Source: Dirofilaria immitis (Eukaryota > Nematoda > Chromadorea > Rhabditida > Onchocercidae). From it: a stretch of DNA of 64,000 nucleotides. Location: NCBI GenBank assembly GCA_024305405.1, contig JAKNDB010000068.1, positions 9,595,501-9,659,500 on the forward strand. The letters run 5' to 3'. Below the pieces are notes generated by a model, which was not told the DNA's origin, searched no databases, and saw only the letters and a list, made by a program, of their open reading frames with translations. Positions 25,506-36,326 of this stretch are shown here, in pieces; position 1 is the first letter of the stretch, and each line of letters opens with the position of its first letter. The translations under genes and the position numbers were made by a program.

Positions 25506-28500
25506 TTATAGTAAAAATGTTCAACATTCATATTTTATCTCTGTGATATATGCCAAGTATATTTTTGATTCATTCGCCAACTAACTATAATTTTACGAAT
25601 TTCTTATAGCGTGAAAAAAAAAATTACCAATTTAAAATTGCTATGTTGAAGCATCATCGACTTATTAGCAATTTATTTTTAACAATAATATATTTTAATA
25701 TAAATTCAACTTCTCGATGTATTCTAAATAATTCTTCTTGAATGTATATAAATATTTGAAAAACATACACCACTATCATAATACTTAATGGTAATTAATA
25801 TCATTAAAAATTTGGCACATCATTCTTGTTATAATGTATATTTAAAAATTTTTGCATAAGTATCGTTTGTTTTAAATTTTTTAAAATAACAGAAAATGAA
25901 GATAGAGACGGTTGGGTTGGAATGGCGTTGATACAGTATTGCTTGTACTAATTCAGAACATTCGATTGATACTCTTGAAATGATCCTAAACAAAGAAACT
26001 TTCATGATTTTTAATTTAATAGATTTCATTATGATTCATTAAAAAATTACCTAATGGATTTCACTAAAAAAGATTTGCTTCTTCAAACCATATAACCTAT
26101 ATTTATGCAAGGCATTCTCACTTTATGATGCAACCACAGAATCCGATCTCTTGAATCAGAAACTCTAAACGTAATTTTATCAATACTGTTTATTTGAAAG
26201 CCGACAGTGAAATATTTTCCAGATAGTGGACCATGATCGCAGATATAGATACCGAATTATTTTGCTTGAATGCAAAATGAAGATGTTGCTCTCTCATTCC
26301 TTCTCCTCCACTTCACAAATACGAACTGAGGAACGAATTAATAATTCAATAAATAATAACCTCTTTTAAAAAAATTTAGAGATCATGGAATTCCAAAATA
26401 AAAGTTCTGTAATTTGTAAGGTCGAGAGAACTGCACGGAATCATTAAAATTTCAGATTTCTTTTCTGCGCGAAATAGTAATAAATATGATAGTTACATTA
26501 AAAATGAACAAAATAATTGAAACCATCTTTTCTTTCGAATGTATCTTCAACATGAACAGATAGATTACAAAAGTCTAGTGTTGTAGAATTCTAAATAAAA
26601 CGAAATATCATATTATTTGTACAGTTAAAAGCAAAAATTCCGTCAAAGACAAAATCATATAGAAATTCAATATCCTGCATTGCAATTCAGTTCATCTTCA
26701 GAATAGAGTTTGAAAATTAATATCAGAACAAAGATGACAAAGTCGAAAAAAATCAAAAATTCTACCTTAAGCTGATTTTCCAGTTTCTTGATTATCTACT
26801 GCTGTTTGGAAAACGTTTTTTTCAGTATCTCATTATGATGTTTATTTTCATTAAAAGTACTTTCCTGAAAATTGAATGATCGTTATAGTGTGCTATAATT
26901 GATAATATCAGCCTATTAAATTTAGATTAAAAGTTTAAGATCGTTCATCTACCATCACTCTACGCAACTCATTATTTCAACTGTCTAACTGATCGAGACT
27001 TAGGTTATTTTTCTTTGACAATCCAAAATGCTTAATATCTTTTTCAGCTTCTTCAAACCTCGGCATGATATAAAAATGACGTACGAATTATTAGTACCTA
27101 CGGACACTTAAAACGTAACTGCAACAGAAATTTAATTACCCCGACTATGATTATGAGCAATATTTTCCACAACAAGCATGAATAATCATTTTTCTTTTCG
27201 ATTTCATTACTTACTTGAAATTTGAATTCTAAACTACTGAAATGCATTAAAAATAATTGGTAAAAATCAGTCAGAGAAAAAAGCAAAAATATTTTGAAAT
27301 GAAAATCATTAGAAGAAAAGGCATTAATGTCTTAAAGGTTTACGTTTTCATTTTTAAACTATTCTAATTTAAAGAAAAAACAAAACAATGTAATTCTACT
27401 ACTGGTATAATTAAATTCCTCAATATAAAGAATAAAATAATCTTTGTAATAAATTATTAAATCTCTGTTACTCATTTTTGAGTAACATGTTAACATTATT
27501 TATTCATTTCATTACTCGTTTTTGATTGCAAAGCTTAATTCCAGAATTTCGAATTTTAGAATTATTATTGGCATATCATTATTTTGATAAGAGAAGGACT
27601 ATTTCCCTAAAAAATAACATTACTTCACTATTAAAAATAACATAAAATTTTCTATCAATCGGCCAAATAATTTTTTTTCAAATATTAGAAATTCTTTCAT
27701 AGAATTTGGTCACTCATATGTAGTGACGAAAATAATAAGTTGTTGTCACATTTGGCACATATCGTTTTCACGATCGTTTTTTAAATAAATCAATAATGGA
27801 TCATACAATTTCTCGTCACCATTAGCAAAATGTCCGAATATTCGTGCTTGACCATTAATAACTAAATTTCTAAATCAAATTATTTTTCGCGTTAATTAAT
27901 AATTCATATACTACCAGTGAATGAATCAGCAAGTGTATCGACTTAAAAAGGAAAAGATTAACACTACGTGGACCTTCATGTTCGGCGTATCTGAAATTAG
28001 TATGATCACTGATTATTGATATAGGATGAATCCTAAGAATAAAGAAAAGTTTAACAATACTACAGAAACGATCATTATTGATGATTCATGAACTCAGAGT
28101 CAGAAGATTTGAAGACTATTATTTCAAATTTTTGAAGAATTTTTGAAAATTGATTGCTAACATACTTCGAAATCGTTATTAGTCATCTTTCGTTTCAAAT
28201 CCAATCGTCATGCTGCTTCTTTTACTTCCTATATTCAGTTTCAAATACAAAAAAAAATAACAATTATATCGCATGTTGGAATATTCTCAAAAATTCGATG
28301 AATTTACTATAGTCGATACTAGAGATTAGAATGATCACTGATTATTGATAATAGTTCATCAATTTCAGTTATAGTTAAGACAATACTAATTCTTCTTCAA
28401 CTTTTTGAAAAGTCTTAAAACGTTGATCGTTGCAACAAATATACAGTAAGTAATTATAACATTTTTCAAAACTGCCATGCATAGTGACATCTTAACTTTT

Positions 28501-30837
28501 GGAAGTGTATAATACAGTGATAATTTCAATTATTTACTAAAATAGGCATTAAAGAAATTGGAAACATCAAGAATTTCTATTGAACGATATTTGATATTAA
28601 AATATGAGATAAAGTGTCATTTTAAAAATAAATAAAAATTTACTTTCATTAACTATGACGAAAAGATTATCGATTTTCATATCGGTCATTCTGTGAAAAA
28701 ATGAAGTAACTAACAATTACGCATTCGGCGCCATTAGAAATAACAAAGTTGTTGATATGTTTATACGTCAGTGGTGCGGTCATTCAGTTCATTCCTTCTT
28801 ATGATGATTGTTCTCTCACGTATATTAATTAGTCATTAGTCAGATAAAGTATCAACAGTATTGATTCTTCCATAACAATAACATTAGAATCAACTCAACT
28901 GGAAGTTACAACTCAATCATTCTCAGATTTAAATTCTCTACATATCTATGGGATGAAATCGATCGTAATGGATAATTTTATTCTTTTGCGACTGTCCATT
29001 ACAAATGAATGAGTATTAAGGAATAAACAAACGTGTGTAATAAAGATAGAATACGGCATATATCTGCTAGAATAGTTATATATTCTTTCCAATTTCATTT
29101 GAAAAAGGTTCATTCTCTCAAAAGTTTTTAAAGTTTTGCAAATGTAGGAATTCTTTTCCTGGTAATATTTTAAATAGCTTCATCACTGGGAAGCAAATAA
29201 TTTCTCATAAGCACATTTATTTTCAAATGGAGAAAATAAAAAATTATAAAATAATTTATAGGAACTTGGAGGACAATGAAGTGATAAAAACAATCAATTT
29301 AAATATTCTGAATTGCCAATGCTATTTCCACTGAGATGTCGCCCATTAAGTGTTGCTACCACAGAAAAACGCTAGCAGAATCTCAAGTTACTTATTTTGA
29401 AATGATAAATTTTGTAAATTATCGTGCGTTATCATCACCATTCATTGCTTTCACTTTTTATTTATTCGATCGCGTATGGAAAAAAAGTTTTTCAGCACTT
29501 CAAAATCATTTTATTGTTCTGAAATCATGTTTGACAAATAGCAACTCTTGACAGATTAATTAGTGATAGCAATCATCGAAACTAAGCATTCGATTTGGAA
29601 AACAAATCAGTTTAATTATTTCAATTTATAAATCATCATGCAGTCAGAAATCACATTTCAAATACTACAAATTTAATTTGTTAGTTCTTTCGAAATCGAG
29701 AAGCTAGATAAGCTAAGTAAATTCTGTGAGATTGCTTGTTTACATGAATTTAAATATTTCGCATATTTCAGCCATAAAAATATTTATGAATTTCAGTTTG
29801 TTAAACTGCAACTTTTATTAAAATTTATGATTATTAAATTTAATTTATATTGAAATGTTTCTATTTCATCTTAAATTCTTGTCAAAAGTGCTCAAGATTA
29901 TTTATTTTCCTTTGTGCATACGCTTCAACTGTTTTATTTTTTCAGGAAGCTTTCCTTACGCGATAACATTAAACAAATTTTTATCATAGTGGTATATAAG
30001 AAATGAAAAATTAATTATAGTCATGAAGCATGCAAGCAGGTGTGTTATTTGTTGTTTATGAAGTTGCTATGTAAATTATAATGCAGTAACTTTTGTTTAT
30101 CGATTTTTGAATGTCGGCAATATAAAAATATATAAAATAATGATTCAAATTATAACGACTAGTAGTAATAGATTATAAATTACTAAAGAAGCTACATAAT
30201 AGGAATTTCATTGGACACTTTTGTGTCTTTATAATTATCCATTTTCATTTAATTCCTTTCAAGAAATTCCAAATATACTACCATGTAGTACATGAAATTA
30301 TAACTGAAGAATTTCATTTTCATTATAATATATATCAACGCGTATAAAATAGCAAAAAATAAGAAAGAATGCTAGAATAAGACAACAATAAATAAGCCAA
30401 AAATACAACTGCAATGATTTAGTAAAAGATAAAAAAATTTAAGTAATACTGATAATACGAAAAAAAAAAAACAAGTAAAAATAGCGTAAAGTACATTTAC
30501 AACAATGGATAAATTATACTATTAATGTTGATATTTTTTTAATATTCATATTTGTATGGTAAAATTTATTCGAAATTTTCTAATGAGAGTTTATCGTCGA
30601 ATAGATGGATAATGAAGAAATTTTAATTTTGGCAACAGTAAAATTTGCATGAAGGATAATAAAGGAAAAATATGGCAAATATGCTATAAAAATCAAGAGA
30701 TAATAAAACACCTAATCAATTATTCATATCTTGTTAGTGAAAAAGGTAAGGTTGAAAATAATTTTTCATTGAAAGGACAATTTTGTTATCACTGTAGCAA
30801 ATTTTCATATCTTTATATAAAACAATTTAGTAATGAC
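25506..30837. other. Intergenic, 5.3 kb, no gene seen
   Basis: A/T-rich. It contains a 26-bp direct repeat (27996-28021 and 28325-28350, 25 of 26 matching) and no open frame with recognised content. Frames such as 25829-26029 and 29336-29551 are short and low in complexity. Confidence 0.55.
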
Positions 30838-32352
30838 TTAGCAATTGATCATCAAGGGAACAAGTAAGACGGTCATAAATGTTACTATTAATAGACGAAG
30901 ACCGGTAATTTTCGATTGTCGTATTAGAATTTTTAAAATCCGACCACTGACGTTAGTAGTAATTAACGATTCATTTTGTAAAATAGTCCTGTTACTGCTG
31001 GTCTTGCTTTGGCTCATCTCATTACCGGTTAAATAGTCTTTTTCACTGAAAAAATATAATATTCATGAATTATCTGAATTTGATCTGCTAAGTAAACCAA
31101 CAACCATTGCAGAAATTATGTGAGCAACCATTGCAGCAATTATTGAAATATGTGCAATAATATCCCAATGACTTTTGATTGTTCGAGATAAGTAGTATCT
31201 CTGATGATTCATAGTAGCAATGGAAAGATTAAAATGAAAACATACTCAATTTTCATGATTTTCCAGCTTCTTGACTGAACAACAGGTGATATCGCTATTT
31301 TTTGTGTGACCGATTTCTTTGATTTCTCATATCGATCAAAAATCAATCGGAGAATACACATAGTTATTAAACATAATGTCACAATACAAGCACACACGAT
31401 CAAACTGTGCTGTTTCGTTAAAGAAAATCCATTTTCAGAAGGCTGAAAAGTATTAACCAGAAGTAAAGTATTCAGGTAGACTGAAAATTAGGAAATTTCT
31501 CTGAAATAAAATTGATTTATTCAATCAATATTTACTATAGCACTAGTAGATGCAGTTGTTTCAATTTTGATGCACCATGGACAACATCCGATGTATTTTT
31601 GTACCGTTAAAGTAGCATCGAAACATCGACCTCTCAGTTCAACAATCATCTGACCGAGGTCACTATCATTTCCTGAATTGGAACTTCCAGAATGAGCTTC
31701 CTGAAATCAAAATTAAAACTGAAGTCGAAATATTTGGCATGTCTAGTTTTACCAAATAATTGAATATCAGTGACTGACATCATAAAAAGAAGTTAACTAC
31801 CTGTACTTCATACTTAAAAGCCTTCGTTGCGAGAGTTTGATCACAAGTTCGTTGAAATCGATACTTCGGATCAATACCAATAATTTCGATACTTATTGCA
31901 ATATCCGCGGGGAACCTTCAGTCCAATAGCTAATAAAAGCGCTATTAGACAACTAAATTCAATTTTATTAAAAAATTGCCATGGAAAGTAATTCAATCAT
32001 AGACAATAAAAGTGGCAGAACAGATAAAAATTTTTTAAATTTGATTATTATGTTTCAATGAAAAATTTCTAACCTTCTCCAAATTTTCATTTAATTGCCA
32101 AGTGAATGAATTCTTCTCTCCATTTACCAGATTTGCCGTTATCATTTTAAATTCTGGTTTATTACAGTAAGTGGCTATGAGGCAATTTGACTTCCATTCA
32201 ACATTTAATAAGCTAGTAGAAATCCAGAATTTTCCTGAATCTAATTGTTGTGCGCCAGAAACGTATGTTATCACTTGTGCAACATTAATTGCTGGTAACC
32301 AAACAACAAAAAATAGTGATAATATTGTCGGAAGCATTCTTGAAAAATACAT
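30838..32352 (-). CDS. Family member A: putative secreted-leader membrane protein with CPWC, frameshifted
   Basis: I do not recognise this family. Exons (minus): 32352-32074, 31952-31801, 31700-31536, 31442-31246, 31045-30838; about 333 residues if the frame is restored. A hydrophobic leader (MLPTILSLFFVVWLPAI) is followed by EWKSNCLIATYC, then ADIAISIEIIGIDPKYRFQR with TCD, then GRCFDATLTVQKY and CCPWC. A membrane helix (SLIVCACIVTLCLITMCIL) and a basic tail (RYEKSKKS) follow. Exon 2 lacks one base: one extra C in the C4 run (plus-strand G4 at 31909-31912) gives YWTEGSPADI, matching members B and C; as written it stops at TAA soon after. Exon 5 is inferred from a phase-2 GTATGT donor and a TTTTTCAG acceptor; its end (LRLLIVTFMTVLLVPLMI) is hydrophobic and could be a second membrane segment. 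Without that splice, exon 4 ends at 31209. Either a real gene with a sequence error or a recent pseudogene. Confidence 0.72.
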
Positions 32353-32528
32353 TTTCTTTTATTAAATCCAACCGAAGTGAACAACATGAATAATTTTTCA
32401 CTGGCAGAAGTTCATATTATTCATCCATTGTAACAAAAATACAAAACAATTACATATATCTGAGCAAATTTTCTCCTTCACAAAAGCAGATCTAGAATAT
32501 AATGATTCTCCAAAACAGGAAATGACGA

Positions 32529-32847
32529 ATGGCAAATGATACAGAGAGCTCAAATAAACTTTCCATTGAATCAGAATCATTTATATAGGAGGCGTCCATC
32601 CAAGAATCTCAGATTATCTTCGCAAAGTATATAACCTTGAATATAGTACTAAGTGTGAACGTGACCACTTATATCAAAGATTAATGGACAACTTCAAAGG
32701 TGAGACACCATGGCGACAATAATTCACTTATCACTTAGAAATCGAAATTATTACTCTCTGTGGGAACGATATCCATTTAGTCTTGAACTTCGTGGGAATT
32801 CCCAAACATTTGCAATATTAACAATTGAACATGTATTTTTCCCTTAG
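32529..32847 (+). other. Coding-like stretch in shifting frames, divergent from member A
   Basis: Three successive plus-strand frames look protein-coding by residue use. An ATG at 32529 opens MANDTESSNKLSIESESF and ends at TAG 32586. A second frame covers ISDYLRKVYNLEYSTKCE, then QRLMDNFKGETPWRQ, and ends at TAA 32720. A third opens with an ATG at 32710, includes NYYSLWERYPFSLELRG, and ends at TAG 32845. A GTGAGA donor at 32700 could splice out the second stop. I recognise no family. It starts about 180 bases from the start of member A on the other strand, so the two would share a promoter region. It may be a small gene with sequence errors, a decayed gene, or chance. Confidence 0.3.
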
Positions 32848-34084
32848 GAAATTAATTATTTCTCACAAGATATCACAAGAAATCACAATAATATGGAATT
32901 TATGAATGAATATATATAGTCGATTCCACAATACTTTTTGAACATGTCGCAAATGATTAACTTTTTTTTTCAAATGAAAAGATTTCTTTTATTTATCGCT
33001 TTTTCAAATTTCAAACTGTTAGCAATTTTGAACTTCTATAGATAATATTAAGGAGAAATAATTATAATTACGATTTCTTCCTTCATCTGGCAATTAATAT
33101 CGTTGAAATAATTTTATGAAATATTTCTTATAATATCTCATAATTTTGTTATTATTGTGTGACAGTTCAATCCAGAATAATGTATAATTAATATTAGCAT
33201 AATTGACATATCTAATCATGCATTATTGATTTTGGGAACAATCGTTTTGATTTTTTCAAATATATAAGTATGCAGAAAATAAACGCCAAATATAATCTTT
33301 TTTTTTTTAAATTTTGATGATATCGTCATGATAAATAGTTGGAACAATTAGTATATTATAATTAAGTAATAATAAGTAATAAAAATGTGCTATTAAATTT
33401 TCAAATGAAATTAATTAAAAATACAATCGATTAAAAATATATTCGTGAAAGATAGAAAAAAGAAAAAATGAATGAAAAGATATATTTATGTATATAATAT
33501 ATTGGTTTAAAACAAAATGATGTTGTGATGAAACTAATGTATTAAATGCAATTAATTTGCACCATTTAGGCAAAATATTTTTATTGCTAAATTGACGAAA
33601 AAACTTTAGGATAAATAGCAAAAAATTTTTTGAAAATTCTCAGAAAATACTTCTCAATAATGTTTACTTTTTGAAACATTAAGTTATATCAGAGTTCGAC
33701 AATTTTGACATTATGTTGTCTTGTTGAAATATGTGGAAGATATGATTGTATCAGATAGCTCATATTTGAAACCTTAAAAATACTAATTGTCCGAACATTC
33801 AATATTAGAAACCATTCATCAGACTGATATATTCTAACATTCACTGCATGACATTAAAACAATAAATTATGATGTACACAAAATTCAATTATAGAAATAA
33901 AAAGAAATGGATCTCATCTGTGATCCATCAGTTGTTTTCAAAAATTAAAATATCTGATTTAAATGAGATGGAATCGTTTTTTTTCTTTATTTCATCAGAT
34001 ATTTGATCTGTTTATCTTTTTATTTATTTATTTTTTATTTCTTTTACTTGTTTTTCAAACTATTTTCATTTTCTAAATTATTTT

Positions 34085-34126
34085 CTTATTCGTTATATAT
34101 ATATGTATATATATATAACGAATAAG
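34085..34126. repeat. Perfect 42-bp palindrome (20-bp arms, 2-base centre)
   Basis: Starts CTTATTCGTTATATAT and ends with its exact reverse complement around a central GT. It lies about 160 bp from the relic A'. Such AT-rich perfect inverted repeats can extrude as cruciforms and are prone to rearrangement; no transposon end or coding sequence is attached to it. Confidence 0.95.
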
Positions 34127-34287
34127 ACGGTTATCAATCCTTAAAATAAATTCGTTATAGTTGATGATTTAAATTATAAATTGAATTTTTATAAAAAAAT
34201 GGAAAACAGACTTCATGCGACTGTTTCAGTTTTTTGATGAAATATTTTTAAATTTCTTTTCTTTTTTTAATGAAACTGATGTGATTT

Positions 34288-34548
34288 TTGAATTGTTAAG
34301 ATAGCATCGAGACATCGGCATTGCACTTCAAGAACCATTTGAGCAAGGTCATTATGGAGTTCCATTATATATTTAATAAGTTAGCAGAAATCTAGAATTC
34401 TCTCGAAATCAGTTGCTGTCCATTAGAAATGCTCGTTATTAGAAATGCTTATATATATCATTTGACCCCCAATCATTCATGTTATCTGACCCAAATGACA
34501 AAAAGCAGTGATACTGTTGTCAGAAACATTTTTGAAAATAAATTCCTG
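34288..34548 (-). pseudogene. Relic A': deleted copy of family member A
   Basis: Minus-strand similarity to A in two blocks lying side by side. About 34548-34358 matches the leader and first half of exon 1, and about 34350-34288 matches the middle of exon 3 (the part ending RCFDATLTVQ in A). The second half of exon 1, exon 2, the introns, the CPWC segment and the membrane exon are missing. The initiator ATG position of A is altered, though the second Met is kept. A 12-bp direct repeat (ATTAGAAATGCT twice, 4 bases apart, near 34425) adds further damage. It is an internal deletion of a tandem duplicate, not a spliced retrocopy, because the junction falls inside exons. Confidence 0.75.
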
Positions 34549-36326
34549 GAATTTTTGCAGAATTTTTATTAAACAGATAAATAATCTTTCTTCAGAATGT
34601 TTTACTAATTCCCTTTATAATGGAAATGTGTACATCGAAAAGCTCGGATGAACTAGTAGCGACCAAATAGTAAAATTTTCGAAGTATCTGCGTGTATGTG
34701 TATCTATGAATATTCATCAGTTATAATTTTCATTATTGGCAATTAAGAAATAATTAATAAGCAAATAAAGTCGATCTCTTATGTGAAGATAGGTGAATGA
34801 TTTCAAAGATGATGAGAATCAACAGTAATATAATTATCTCATGCGATGCCACTATAAATCCGTTAATGAATTTGGGAGAGAATGTCATCATTCTTAACTA
34901 GAATCTGTCCTGATTCCCAAATTATTCAAATCTCGAGAAAATTTCGATATTGTGCAATACTTTAAAAATGGTAGTAATGAGAAATAGATCCAAAAAACTT
35001 GAATTTAAGAGTTTTAAAAGTTGAAATGCAATTTTATTTTTATAGCGCTTTTATTTTTATATATTATAGTTTCAGTTTAAGATATTTGAGTGCTATCTTC
35101 GAAAAAATCCCGCTGTAGAAAAGAAAAGTTAATGTTAGAAAATTTTAATTTGTTTAAATTTCTTTTCGCTAGCGATTCGGAGTTTTTCCGTTCTTATTTC
35201 TTAGTAAAAAAATATCTGATGACAATCGTAATTTATTATTTAAATATTTTAACTTCTGAAATATGTCAGATAAGCGAATTCTATCGCTCTATCACAAATT
35301 GCTAGTTAATTTCAATTGCTTCTTCCAAGCGCATATTAAATGCAAACATATAGCGTAATTTTAGCTTAATATTTTCGAATAATTTTTTTACTCAGTTGGA
35401 TTTCATTTGACTTATACACCACAATTACTTAATTAATTGCTACTTTTATAATAAGAATTACCGAATATTGATTTAAATATAATTGCTTAAATAATGCCAG
35501 TTATTTTTATCGATATATTGTTTTTACACAAAATGAGCAACTGTTTCTCCATCTTTCTTTTTCTGAATAAGAATAATAGCCATGACAAAAACAAAAATAT
35601 ATTACGGCCCAGATTGAAGTTTCAAAACATGTCCTTCTTTCGGACTAAGCGGTAAATATACCTTTATTACGCAATCATTACGCAGTCTTTCTCGTTTTCT
35701 TCATCATTTGTTCTTCATTAATGTATATTCATTTACATATATGTTTTTTGGATAGGAACTGTTGCATCATTTTTATTAATAAATATTACAATGCTTGATC
35801 TGGAATCAATTATTTGATTTCCGATTTTCTCCCAATAAGCAATTTATCTTTGTTCTTTCGAAATACAATAATCATTAATGATATTTATATTCTGTATAAA
35901 TTGGATTGACATCAAGAAGTAACAGATTGACCTGTTTAGGTCAAATCTCTGATATTACTCCATCATAAATATCCATAACAGTACCTTCCAGAACTATTTT
36001 TGTTGAAAAAAAGATGACTTCTCAAGAAGATATTACTGTTTCATAACATATGTACAGCAAATGAGATCATCACAGGTATCAAGAAAGATCACATGACATG
36101 AGGTAATGAAACAATTTTTGATAATATACCAGAATTATCTTCATTTTGTGGATTTTTCTTTCAGAGGCACATTTATCGTATATTTAGAAACTTCGTAATC
36201 AAAATTTAATATAGGAGACAAATCCTGGTACATCACCGACCGAGTTCAACAAATTTATTGCTTCAGATCATACACATTCAAGACCGTTAGCTTCAGGCCT
36301 TTCATAAATCGATGAATTTGTCGAAT
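34549..36326. other. Intergenic, no gene seen
   Basis: A/T-rich. The only sizeable frame (35090-35305 plus) lacks recognisable content. It includes the 3' flank of member B. Confidence 0.55.
36254..36259 (-). terminator. Candidate polyadenylation signal of member B
   Basis: Minus-strand AATAAA about 70 bases beyond the proposed TAG stop at 36327-36329. Confidence 0.4.

Noticed and set aside
30649..30867. 72-codon plus-strand ATG frame
   Set aside because: Antisense to the end of proposed exon 5 of member A, with composition typical of the A/T background.
32398..32580. 60-codon minus-strand ATG frame just upstream of member A
   Set aside because: Ends 46 bases before the start of A in the same orientation. 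Its leader-like Cys/Phe content is suggestive, but no block of the family is present and the opposite strand is equally open.
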